This document shows, one piece after another, positions 16,250 through 25,146 of a stretch of DNA of 64,000 nucleotides. The notes below the pieces were generated by a model that was given only the letters and a program-made list of their open reading frames with translations, was not told the origin of the DNA and searched no databases. How positions within the stretch are numbered: position 1 is the stretch's first letter; each line of letters starts with the position of its first letter. The translations under genes were made by a program, and so were the position numbers. This stretch comes from Terriglobia bacterium. Its GTDB lineage: Bacteria; Acidobacteriota; Terriglobia; Terriglobales; Acidobacteriaceae. The stretch spans positions 124,001-188,000 of the forward strand of contig JAIQFH010000003.1 in NCBI GenBank assembly GCA_020073385.1, in the 5' to 3' direction.

Positions 16250-18838
16250 ATGCTTGTGCACTGCGAGTTCAGAGGGGGAATCCGCGGGATGGGCGAACGT
16301 GTCACCCAATCACGCCGTGCTGATTTGATTCGCGCCGGACGGCTCAAGAAAGCTCTGGAAACCGGGGCCGCTCCCTCATTTATTAATCCAGAAATCCCGC
16401 CAACGAATGGATCTTGCTCTAATTCCTCTTGCCCGGTGCCTCCGATCCTTGAGCCTCACCTGGAACAGGTGAGCGCCGAGGCTCGTTTACAGTTTTTCGA
16501 GCAGATGTTCCAGGCTTCTCCGGACGCACTGAGTATTGCTGACAGCGAACATCGAGTGGTCTGGGCCAACCAGACATTCATGGCGATGTTTGGCTACGCA
16601 GCGGGAGAAATCGTCGGCCAACCGCTGGAGAGTTTAGTAGTGCCGTCAAGCCGGCTGGCCGAATCCAAGTGGGTGACGGAGTCGCTGGCGAAAGGCGAGC
16701 GAACTACGCTCGAGACCAAGCGCCGGAAGAAAGACGGAACATTGCTCGATGTGTCCGTGTCCTGCGCTCCTCTTCTCCTCGACGGCAAAGTCGTAGGCTT
16801 CTATACCGGATATCACGACATCTCCGATCGCAAGCGCGTCGAAGCGCTCAGTTCGGCCTTGTATCGGGTGGCAGAGAAGAGCAGCAGCGCGCATGAGCTG
16901 CAGCAATTCTTCGCCGCTGTGCATGGCATTGTTGACGAGCTCATGCACGCGAAGAACTTCTACATTGCGATTTACGATCCCGCGACTGAGCTGCTCAGCT
17001 TCCCGTATTTCGTCGACGAGCAGGATTCTGCTCCTCCGCCAAAGAGGCTGGGTAAGGGATTGACTGACTACCTGATCCGTACGGGCGAATCGCTGCTGGC
17101 CACGCCCGAGGTTCTCGAAGGCATGGAGAACCGGGGCGAGGTGGCGCGGAATGGTTCGAAATCCCTGGACTGGATGGGCGTCCCACTGAAGGTAAACAAC
17201 CACACCTTTGGGGCACTTGTGGTGCAAACCTATTCGAAGAATATCCGCTATGGGGAACGGGACAAGGAGATCCTGACATTCGTCGCCCGCCAGGTAGCCA
17301 GCGCCGTCGAGATCAAGCGCAATGAGCAGGCCTTGCGGCGATCGGAGGCTCGTTACCGTTCGCTGGTACAAAGCTCAGTGTACGGAATATATCGCTCCAG
17401 CCTGGAAGGCAGATTCCTCGACGTCAACCCAGCGCTGATCACCATGTTGGGCTACGCATCCCCTGAAGAGGTGCTGCTGCTCGATCCTGAAAACGATGTG
17501 TTCGCGCAAGCCGAGGAACACGACCGACTGATCGATGAATTCCGCCGTACCGGACGGCTCGATGGATTCGAAGTGAAGTGGAAGCGCAAAGATGGCAGCG
17601 CGATCACCGTTCGCATCAGCGGACGCGCCGTCAGCAGCGCCGATGAGCCGGCGGATGTGCTGGAAGCCATCGCCGAGGACGTCACCGACCGCCGTGCGCT
17701 CGAAGATCAATTCCGCCAGGCGCAGAAGATGGAAGCCGTAGGGCGCCTCGCTGGTGGTGTGGCTCACGACTTCAATAACCTGCTGATGGTCATCAGCGGC
17801 TATGCCGAGGTGATTCTGGCGCAGGTGGATCCCGCAAGCCCGCTGCTCGAGAAGGGCCGCGCCATTCAACTCGCCGCCGATCGCGCCACCACGTTGACCC
17901 GTCAATTGCTGGCCTTCAGCCGAAAGCAGCTGCTCGAGCTGAAAGTAGTAGACGTGAATGCGATTGTGCAAGACATGGAGCGCCTGCTGCGTCCGCTGAT
18001 CGGCGAGAACATCGATCTGGTGACTGTCCTCTCTCCGGAAGCCGCTCATACCCGTGCCGACGCCGGCCAACTCGAACAAGTGATCATGAATCTCGTGGTC
18101 AATGCCAAGGATGCTATGCCCGCCGGAGGCAGACTCACGCTTCGGACAGAGAACGTGGTCCTCGACGAGAACCATCGCCGCGGTCAGCAGTTCATCCGGC
18201 CCGGCAACTACGTGACGCTTATGGTCAGCGACACCGGCATGGGAATGGATCGCGAGACGCAGTCGCGGATCTTCGAGCCGTTCTTTACCACGAAAGAAAA
18301 AGGCAAGGGAACCGGGCTGGGCCTTTCCACCGTTTATGGAATCGTGAAGCAGAGCGGCGGATATGTGATGGTGCAGAGCGAACTGGGACGTGGCACGACC
18401 TTCCAAATATACCTCCCGCTGGTGAAAGGAACGGTAGAAAAGCGTTCCGTTACCGTTCCTGAAGCCGTGGGTGGAACAGAAACGATCCTGCTGGTGGAGG
18501 ACGAGGAATCGGTGCGCCAGCTGGTGCGCGATACGCTTTCCGCCAAAGGTTACAAGGTACTGGAGGCCGAAAACGGCGAGGCTGGCTTTGCCGCGGCAGC
18601 CAGCCACCAGGGAAAACTCGACCTGGTCATCACCGACGTCGTCATGCCCGGTATGGGCGGACGCGAGATGGTGAAGCAACTGATCGAAACCCGTCCCGGA
18701 ATCAAAGTGCTCTATCTGTCGGGATACACCGAAGACGCGATTATCAGCGATGGCTCCATCGAGAAGGGAACCGCGTTCCTGCAAAAGCCGTTTACCCTAC
18801 AGAGCCTCTCTCGGAAAGTAAGAGAAGTTTTAGGATAG
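16250..18838 (+). CDS. Hybrid sensor histidine kinase (PAS-GAF-PAS-HisKA-HATPase-REC)
   Basis: GRLAGGVAHDFNNLLMVISGYAEV (H box), NLVVNAKDAMPAGGRL, GTGLGLSTVYGIVKQSGG, ETILLVEDEESVRQLVRDTL…DLVITDVVMPGMGGREM. Confidence 0.93.
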   Translation: MLVHCEFRGGIRGMGERVTQSRRADLIRAGRLKKALETGAAPSFINPEIPPTNGSCSNSSCPVPPILEPHLEQVSAEARLQFFEQMFQASPDALSIADSEHRVVWANQTFMAMFGYAAGEIVGQPLESLVVPSSRLAESKWVTESLAKGERTTLETKRRKKDGTLLDVSVSCAPLLLDGKVVGFYTGYHDISDRKRVEALSSALYRVAEKSSSAHELQQFFAAVHGIVDELMHAKNFYIAIYDPATELLSFPYFVDEQDSAPPPKRLGKGLTDYLIRTGESLLATPEVLEGMENRGEVARNGSKSLDWMGVPLKVNNHTFGALVVQTYSKNIRYGERDKEILTFVARQVASAVEIKRNEQALRRSEARYRSLVQSSVYGIYRSSLEGRFLDVNPALITMLGYASPEEVLLLDPENDVFAQAEEHDRLIDEFRRTGRLDGFEVKWKRKDGSAITVRISGRAVSSADEPADVLEAIAEDVTDRRALEDQFRQAQKMEAVGRLAGGVAHDFNNLLMVISGYAEVILAQVDPASPLLEKGRAIQLAADRATTLTRQLLAFSRKQLLELKVVDVNAIVQDMERLLRPLIGENIDLVTVLSPEAAHTRADAGQLEQVIMNLVVNAKDAMPAGGRLTLRTENVVLDENHRRGQQFIRPGNYVTLMVSDTGMGMDRETQSRIFEPFFTTKEKGKGTGLGLSTVYGIVKQSGGYVMVQSELGRGTTFQIYLPLVKGTVEKRSVTVPEAVGGTETILLVEDEESVRQLVRDTLSAKGYKVLEAENGEAGFAAAASHQGKLDLVITDVVMPGMGGREMVKQLIETRPGIKVLYLSGYTEDAIISDGSIEKGTAFLQKPFTLQSLSRKVREVLG

Positions 18839-19019
18839 CGTTGCCATAGCGCCGACATCCCATCGACTACGCCCAAGGCAGGCCCGGCCGGCTACCGCTT
18901 CGGAGACCACATCAAAGTCTGCAACTTTTTCCTGCCGTTCGCGTCCCATTTGATGAACAATCAGATATAGCACCCGAATCCGTCTGTGGCGGATGGCGCG
19001 TACAAGAGGTGGGGTTCTT

Positions 19020-19982
19020 ATGCTTATCAAGAAAGCGGAAGACATTCGTTCCTCGGAAATCACACCGAAGAGCCTTTACCTGAATCGCCGCAAGTTTCTG
19101 GCAGAGGCGGCCATGGCCGGAGCCGCCGCGGCAATCGGCGTGGGACTGAAAGAGACGATTTCCCCTTCCACGAGTGTGCTGGCAGGGAACAAAATCGACG
19201 GGGTTAAGAAAAGCTCTCTCAGCACCACCGAGACGGTCACGCCCTACAACGACGTGACCCATTACAACAACTACTACGAGTTCGGAACTGAGAAAGATGA
19301 GCCTGCCGAGATGGCGAAGAATTTCCGTACTCGTCCGTGGAAGGTCAAGATCGAAGGCCAGGTGGAAAAGAAGCAGGAGCTCGACATCGACACCATTCTC
19401 AAGATGGCTCCTCCTGAGGAGCGCATTTATCGTCATCGCTGTGTCGAAGGATGGTCGATTGTTGTTCCCTGGGTCGGCTTCTCTCTCAGCGAACTCATTA
19501 AAAGAGTCAACCCCACGAGTAAGGCCAGGTACGTCGAGTTCACCAGCCTGTTTGACCTGACGCGGATGCCCGGCCAGCGCCGGCAGGTGCTCGATTGGCC
19601 CTACGTCGAAGGCCTGCGCATGGACGAGGCCATGAACCCTCTGGCCCTGCTCTGCTTCGGTATGTACGGGGAAGAACTTCCCAACCAGGATGGCGCGCCG
19701 CTGCGCATCGTCTTGCCGTGGAAGTATGGATTCAAGAGTTCAAAGGCGATCGTGCGCATCCGCTTCGTCGAAAAACAGCCGCTGAATAGCTGGAACATTT
19801 CAGCTCCAATGGAGTACGGCTTCTACGCCAACGTGAACCCAAACGTGGATCACCCGCGCTGGAGCCAGGCCAAAGAACGGCGGCTGGGCGAATTCCTGAA
19901 GCGTCCGACGCTGATGTTCAACGGCTACGGCGATCAGGTGGCGAGCCTGTACAACGGGATGGACTTGAAAAAGAACTACTAG
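19020..19982 (+). CDS. msrP: Protein-methionine-sulfoxide reductase catalytic subunit MsrP (YedY, molybdopterin)
   Basis: [18 protein letters not shown] Tat signal; [57 protein letters not shown]. Confidence 0.93.
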   Translation: MLIKKAEDIRSSEITPKSLYLNRRKFLAEAAMAGAAAAIGVGLKETISPSTSVLAGNKIDGVKKSSLSTTETVTPYNDVTHYNNYYEFGTEKDEPAEMAKNFRTRPWKVKIEGQVEKKQELDIDTILKMAPPEERIYRHRCVEGWSIVVPWVGFSLSELIKRVNPTSKARYVEFTSLFDLTRMPGQRRQVLDWPYVEGLRMDEAMNPLALLCFGMYGEELPNQDGAPLRIVLPWKYGFKSSKAIVRIRFVEKQPLNSWNISAPMEYGFYANVNPNVDHPRWSQAKERRLGEFLKRPTLMFNGYGDQVASLYNGMDLKKNY

Positions 19983-19991
19983 AAGCGGACT

Positions 19992-20054
19992 TCAGGCATC
20001 AGACCTCAGACCTCGGAACGTGAGAAAAACTTAGGTCTGAGGTCCGACGCCTGA
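19992..20054. repeat. Long inverted repeat between msrP and msrQ
   Basis: TCAGGCATCAGACCTCAGACCT (19992-20013) versus AGGTCTGAGGTCCGACGCCTGA (20033-20054): 20/22 complementary, 19-nt loop. Confidence 0.9.
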
Positions 20055-20067
20055 CGCCACATTTCGA

Positions 20068-20694
20068 ATGCATCGTTACTTCAAACCCGTCGTCTTCCTC
20101 GCCTGCCTGGTACCTCTCGGCAGGCTGGCGTGGCGCGGGCTTCACGCGGGTCTCGGCGCCAATCCGATCGAGTTCATCACCCACTCGACCGGCGACTGGA
20201 CGCTGACCTTTCTCCTCGTCACTCTTTCTATCACTCCGCTGCGCAAGCTCACACGCCAGTACTGGCTGATCAGCTTCCGCCGCATGCTCGGGCTTTTTGC
20301 TTTCTTCTATGGCATTCTGCATCTGACGACCTACGTCTGGCTCGACAAGTTCTTCGACGTGCATGAGATGTTGCACGACATCGCCAAGCGCAGATTCATC
20401 ACCGCGGGCATGACCGCCTTCGCCTTGATGATTCCGCTGGCGCTGACGTCGACGAAGTGGTCGATCCGCAAGCTGGGCAAGCGCTGGCAGATACTACATC
20501 GTTTGATCTATTTCAGCGCCGCCGCCGGAGTGATTCACTACATCTGGCTGGTGAAGGCGGACTTGAAGAAACCTCTGGAGTATGCGTTCGTGCTGGGGAT
20601 GCTGCTGATGTATCGCGTAATCGCCTGGGCAATTGACCGGAGAGCGAGTCCCAACCGAGTTGTAGAGCCGAGGCGCCAGATTGCTATTCAATAG
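20068..20694 (+). CDS. msrQ: Heme-binding membrane subunit MsrQ (YedZ)
   Basis: GDWTLTFLLVTLSITPLRKLTRQYWLISFRRMLGLFAFFYGILHLTTYVWLD; LGKRWQILHRLIYFSAAAGVIHYIW. Confidence 0.92.
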   Translation: MHRYFKPVVFLACLVPLGRLAWRGLHAGLGANPIEFITHSTGDWTLTFLLVTLSITPLRKLTRQYWLISFRRMLGLFAFFYGILHLTTYVWLDKFFDVHEMLHDIAKRRFITAGMTAFALMIPLALTSTKWSIRKLGKRWQILHRLIYFSAAAGVIHYIWLVKADLKKPLEYAFVLGMLLMYRVIAWAIDRRASPNRVVEPRRQIAIQ

Positions 20695-20907
20695 AGGTCG
20701 GTGCGGTCCAGTTCGCATAGCCGTGCCGCAAGCTTATTCCAAAACCTAGCGAATAGTCTCTGGTCGGGCTAATCGAGCAGGGTAGGGATGCTTCGACTCC
20801 GCCGGAGTTCCGCTTCGCTACACTCCGGCTGCGCTCAGCATGACAAAGTTGTTGGAGAGTTCGGCCAACAACCAAGGACTAACGACTAGCGACTGTTGAG
20901 ACACGAA

Positions 20908-20940
20908 GGGCGCGGTCGAGTTCGATTTCTCGCCGCGCCC
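20908..20940. terminator. Hairpin, probable terminator of the 20952-22676 lipoprotein gene
   Basis: GGGCGCGG-N17-CCGCGCCC. Confidence 0.45.
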
Positions 20941-20951
20941 TTTGTTCGTTC

Positions 20952-22676
20952 CTATTTCGAGCGAGTCCGCGGGGCATTCGTCGGGCGGGTGTGAGGCGTG
21001 CCTTTCCGGGCGGATTTAGCACGTGGAGAGGCGTTGACACGTAGTGTTGTCAGATGACTCGCCACCACGTTCGACTGAGCGCTTGCGTTCTGTTTTACGA
21101 ATGCACCGAGCGCGATGTAGGCATCGTTCACGTTGGCCTCCGTACTGACCACAACTGCTGTGGAACTGTCTACGACATAGGTGGTCAGATCGTAGCCGTT
21201 TCGACCGGGGGTGACAGTTCCGCGACCAGAGACAGTTGCGTCGGCTGCATAAGTCGAAGAGAAGGTATTCTTGAAACTGGTCGATCCCTGATCGTTGAAA
21301 TCGATAATGCCGTTGAAATGCCCGTTGTTATTCGTGAACTCAGCGATATCATCCTCCGAACTGCCACTGTTGGCCGTGACAAACAGGCCACTCAGATTCA
21401 TGCCATAGCCCTCACCTGAGGCGAGGGTTGTGGCCGTTTGCGGGTAGGCGATACCGTTGGTCGACCCTGCATCATCAATCTCTAGCATTTGGAGGCCGCC
21501 GCTCGAGGGATACACCGCAAACACGCAGGCACTGCAGCCTAACCCGTCGTTCCCATTGATGAAGCCAGTAAGCGTGAGCTCAGCGCGGCCTCCGGTCAGA
21601 GCGGTATAAGTACCTGTAAAGTTGACTGTGGAGGCAACACCAAAATCATTGACGTCTTGCACGGAGTCGGAAACGATGGTTCCACTCCCATCGGCATGGA
21701 GTAGGCCAGCGGCTGTGAACGGTCCCATCACATTACTTGCGTTGTCGAAGCCCGCCACTGTAAACACGTTGTTGCCGGTAGGAATCGAGGACGTCTGCGT
21801 AAACGCATCTCCAACCAGAACAGGAAGCGCGTCAGTTTCAATGAACTTCAGATGCGTGGCATCGATCGGGAAGACGTCAAAAGTGTAGGTAACCGCACTC
21901 GCGCCGCTTCCTGACGTGATTGTAGCCGTGCCGAAACCTTGTCCGAGAGTTATTCCGCCGCCGGTGACAGCAACATTCGTTGCGCCGCTCGAGAAACAGT
22001 TATTGTTAAAGTCCTCCACTCCGCCGGTGATGTGGCCGCTAGAGTCCAGCGTGAACGCCCCAACGGTAGCGTACGGGATTACAACAGAACCACCGGCATT
22101 AAGGTTGCAGAACACAGTGTCGAAGCCGGAGCTGCCAGTAAAATTGAACGCATATGAGTTCCCATTGATGTTGGCCTGGGTGACCGCGCTCTGCGCATCG
22201 AGGGTGCCGCTGGCGCTTCCGAAAGTCTCAAATTGCGTTACCAATCCGTGCGTGCTCGAAGTCAGCACGTAGTCGAACTGGAATGTTCCTGAATTCTGAG
22301 TTTGCAGCGTCAGGAGACCTGCTGGAAGGCTGGGACTTCCGGTCGGACGGCCATCCGAGCCGACACTATACGTACCGGACGTGATGGTATCGAGTATCAG
22401 GCCGTTGCTGGCTGTGCTGTTCTGATCAAGCACTCCGCCTGTGATGTTGCCGTTTCCGTCGGCAGTGAACACACCCATGATCGTCACAAAATCATTGAAC
22501 TGATCAGCTGCCGTGCCCGTCACCGAAAATACGTAATTCCCATTCAGATTGCTATTGCTGAAACTCCCGCTCGGGGGCGGGTTGACCGGAGGATTGCTGC
22601 TCCCTCCTCCACAGGCAGCCAGAACTGCGATTGATGAAAGGATCACGGGCAGAATGAAGTGATTGCGTAGCGACAT
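20952..22676 (-). CDS. Lipoprotein built of repeated beta-rich modules, unknown function
   Basis: Lipobox SSIAVLAACGGG; recurring modules LNGNYVFSVTG…GVFTADGNGNITGGVLDQN / INGNSYAFNFTG…GAFTLDSSGHITGGVEDFN / NNVFTVAGF…GLLHADGSGTIVSDSVQDVND / …GHFNGIIDFND. Confidence 0.7.
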   Translation of the reverse strand: MSLRNHFILPVILSSIAVLAACGGGSSNPPVNPPPSGSFSNSNLNGNYVFSVTGTAADQFNDFVTIMGVFTADGNGNITGGVLDQNSTASNGLILDTITSGTYSVGSDGRPTGSPSLPAGLLTLQTQNSGTFQFDYVLTSSTHGLVTQFETFGSASGTLDAQSAVTQANINGNSYAFNFTGSSGFDTVFCNLNAGGSVVIPYATVGAFTLDSSGHITGGVEDFNNNCFSSGATNVAVTGGGITLGQGFGTATITSGSGASAVTYTFDVFPIDATHLKFIETDALPVLVGDAFTQTSSIPTGNNVFTVAGFDNASNVMGPFTAAGLLHADGSGTIVSDSVQDVNDFGVASTVNFTGTYTALTGGRAELTLTGFINGNDGLGCSACVFAVYPSSGGLQMLEIDDAGSTNGIAYPQTATTLASGEGYGMNLSGLFVTANSGSSEDDIAEFTNNNGHFNGIIDFNDQGSTSFKNTFSSTYAADATVSGRGTVTPGRNGYDLTTYVVDSSTAVVVSTEANVNDAYIALGAFVKQNASAQSNVVASHLTTLRVNASPRAKSARKGTPHTRPTNAPRTRSK

Positions 22677-22837
22677 AACATCCCCCTGATATAGCTTTGG
22701 CCCAGAAAGCCAGATTCTTGGCTCAGACTAGCACGTGTGACTTGTCGCTTGATTCAACCCGAACCTGGAAAATAAGTAGCGGAAGGTGACCAAAGTTTTT
22801 CAAGGGTTTACAAAGTTCACAATTGCCAACAAAACAA

Positions 22838-22923
22838 ATTGCAGATTGAAGATTTTAGATTGCAGATTGAAACCGTCTCTGGGTCATTACGCAATCTGAA
22901 ATCTGCAATCGTCAATCTGAAAT
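22838..22923. repeat. Imperfect long inverted repeat (AGATTGCAGATTGAA family)
   Basis: AATTGCAGATTGAAGATTTTAGATTGCAGATTG … CAATCTGAAATCTGCAATCGTCAATCTGAAATT. Confidence 0.75.
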
Positions 22924-22925
22924 TG

Positions 22926-23981
22926 TTACTTCTGCACTTCCGCCTCCTGCCCGGCGAGCCGCCGAAGGGACTCGTCGTAGGGTGCGCGCGCCACACCCCT
23001 TTCGGTAATGATGGCCGCTACGTACTTCGCCGGGGTCACGTCAAACGCTGGGTTCTCGACTGCAACGCCGTCGGGCACCATCTGCTTGCCCGCGATGTGC
23101 GTCACTTCTTTGCCATCCCGTTGCTCGATGGGAATCCCGGCTCCGTCTGGACACGCCATATCCACGGTCGAGATCGGTGCCGCGACGTAGAAGGGAATTC
23201 CGTGCTCTTTGGCCAGTATCGCAACCGTGTATGTCCCGATCTTGTTCGCCACGTCACCATTGGCCGCGATGCGATCCGCGCCCACGACGATGGCTCCGAT
23301 CTTCCCCTGCTTCATCATCGCGCCCGCCATGTTGTCGGAGATTACCGTTGTCGGGATTCCGTCCTTCATCAACTCCCACGCGGTGAGGCGAGAGCCCTGC
23401 AGAAATGGCCGCGTCTCGTCGGCATAGACGTGAATCTTCTTTCCTTGCTCAACGGCCGCGCGGATCACGCCCAGCGCTGTGCCATATCCTGCTGTTGCTA
23501 GTGCTCCGGCATTGCAGTGCGTGAGCACTCCACCGTCACTCGGCATGAGCGTGGCGCCATGTCGTCCCATGGCCTGGTTGGCCGCGATGTCTTCAGCGTG
23601 CATGCGCTGCGCCTCTTCGATCAGGTCGCGTTTGATCTGCGGAATCGGACGGATGCGGATGCGATCAAACTTCTCCTGCATCCGCCGGATCGCCCAGAAG
23701 AGATTCACCGCAGTCGGCCGCGTTTTGCTGATGAGATCGCAGATGGCGTCGAAGTCACGCTTCAGATCGCCTGTAGTTTCGGCTTTGGAATTGTTCACGC
23801 CGAGCGCGATGCCCATACCAGCCGCCACGCCGATCGCGGGGGCCCCGCGCACTACCATGTTGCGGATCACGTCTGCAACCTGCTGATGTGTTTTGCAGGT
23901 TACGTACACTTCTTCGGTCGGCAGCTTCGTCTGGTCGATGAAGCGCACGCCTTTGTCGGTCCATTCGAGAGTTTGAATCAT
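22926..23981 (-). CDS. mtnA: S-methyl-5-thioribose-1-phosphate isomerase
   Basis: [84 protein letters not shown]. Confidence 0.95.
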   Translation of the reverse strand: MIQTLEWTDKGVRFIDQTKLPTEEVYVTCKTHQQVADVIRNMVVRGAPAIGVAAGMGIALGVNNSKAETTGDLKRDFDAICDLISKTRPTAVNLFWAIRRMQEKFDRIRIRPIPQIKRDLIEEAQRMHAEDIAANQAMGRHGATLMPSDGGVLTHCNAGALATAGYGTALGVIRAAVEQGKKIHVYADETRPFLQGSRLTAWELMKDGIPTTVISDNMAGAMMKQGKIGAIVVGADRIAANGDVANKIGTYTVAILAKEHGIPFYVAAPISTVDMACPDGAGIPIEQRDGKEVTHIAGKQMVPDGVAVENPAFDVTPAKYVAAIITERGVARAPYDESLRRLAGQEAEVQK

Positions 23982-24226
23982 AGGGAGTTTTGTGAGTTGC
24001 CGGACTTTTGCCGCTCCGCCCACCAATAAAGAAAGGACATTGTGACGGCGAGAGCCAATCCTTCCGCGATCACCCGAATTACCAATCTCCCGGGCAGTTC
24101 GAATAATGCGGCCATCGTCGGGGGGATGAACAAGAACAATACAAAGCGAACCACATATTGCTTCCAGCGTTCAACAAGAATGCCCTGTGCCATAAAAGGT
24201 TTCATCTTAGTTGAGGCTTCGGTCAT
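23978..24226 (-). CDS. Small membrane protein, unknown; 4-bp ATGA overlap with mtnA
   Basis: 82-aa ORF with two hydrophobic stretches, translationally coupled to mtnA. Confidence 0.6.
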   Translation of the reverse strand: MTEASTKMKPFMAQGILVERWKQYVVRFVLFLFIPPTMAALFELPGRLVIRVIAEGLALAVTMSFLYWWAERQKSGNSQNSL

Positions 24227-24250
24227 ACGGCCCTCCCGGCAGGCTCCGCG

Positions 24251-24919
24251 TCACACGTTGTGCGCCTCGCAACGGTTTCTGGGGCTATTGGTCACCGCGG
24301 GCCTCCCGCACACTTCGCAAGCGGCCGCGACCGCGAAAATGCTCGGCTCCGTGTCGTCGGTCTGCGCAATATGTTCCTTGCGGATGTCGTTGGCCGTAAA
24401 GATGGAAACGAACGGCGCCGGGGCAGCAGCCTTTTCTACACTCGGACGCCCCTTCGCCTCCTCCCTCTCGACCAGGCACATCACGCCGACGACTTCAAAT
24501 CCAAATTCACGCGCCGCCTCGATGGCTTGTACTGTCGAAGCGCCGGTGGTGCAGACATCGTCGACGATCACCACCCGCGCACCCTTTTCGCGGAAGCCTT
24601 CGATGCGCTGTCCTGTACCGTGCTGCTTTTCCGCTTTGCGCACTAGAAATCCATTGAGTTCTCCACTCACCACTGAAACGGCGACGACGATCGGATCGGC
24701 GCCCATCGTCAAGCCGCCAATAGCCTGGGCCTTCCATTCGCGGTTCCGGATTTCTTCCAGGAATACTTCCCCAGTCAGCCGCGACCCTTTCGCGTCGAGC
24801 GTGGTGGTGCGGCAGTCGATGTAGTAATCGCTCGTCCCGCCGGAGGAAAGTTTGAACTCCCCCAACCGAAAGGACTTGTGGGCGAGCGTGGTGAGCAACT
24901 TTTGCCGCGCAGAATGCAT
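24251..24919 (-). CDS. pyrE: Orotate phosphoribosyltransferase
   Basis: FKLSSGGTSDYYIDCRTTTLDAKG; GARVVIVDDVCTTGASTVQAIEAAREFGFEVVGVMCLVEREE. Confidence 0.92.
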   Translation of the reverse strand: MHSARQKLLTTLAHKSFRLGEFKLSSGGTSDYYIDCRTTTLDAKGSRLTGEVFLEEIRNREWKAQAIGGLTMGADPIVVAVSVVSGELNGFLVRKAEKQHGTGQRIEGFREKGARVVIVDDVCTTGASTVQAIEAAREFGFEVVGVMCLVEREEAKGRPSVEKAAAPAPFVSIFTANDIRKEHIAQTDDTEPSIFAVAAACEVCGRPAVTNSPRNRCEAHNV

Positions 24920-24956
24920 GAAAATCTACGATATCACGCCATGGGTTACAGGTTTT

Positions 24957-25050
24957 CTCAGCGTCCTCTGCGAAGTCCTCAGCGTTCTCTGCGGCTTGGT
25001 TTTCCTTTTTGACCGCAGAGATCGCCGAGAAAAGCCGCTGATAACGCCGA
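24957..25050. repeat. Fold-back repeat of the CTCTGNG family in the pyrE upstream region
   Basis: CTCAGCGTCCTCTGCG…CTCAGCGTTCTCTGCGG…CCGCAGAGATCGCCGAGAAAAGCCGCTGA. Confidence 0.7.
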
Positions 25051-25146
25051 GACCCATGCCCTACCGGGTGTGAAGCTGTACTGCGGAATTCGAGTCCGAC
25101 CGCAGCAATACGGGCTGTTTGCGTGTTAACCTGAGGTTTCCGGGTA

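Noticed and set aside
17375-18784. 469-aa minus-strand ORF antisense to the histidine kinase
   Set aside because: Same antisense-ORF artefact; sense frame has all HK and REC motifs.
20760-20850. GGATGCTTCGACTCCGCCGGAGTTCCGCTTCGCTACACTCCGGCTGCGCTCAGCATGACA as a novel element
   Set aside because: Looks like a single copy of a widespread interspersed hairpin repeat; nothing further to support novelty.
22838-22923. Possible CRISPR-like repeats in the AGATTGCAGATTGAA segment
   Set aside because: Repeats are degenerate, adjacent without regular unique spacers, and organised as an inverted rather than direct array.
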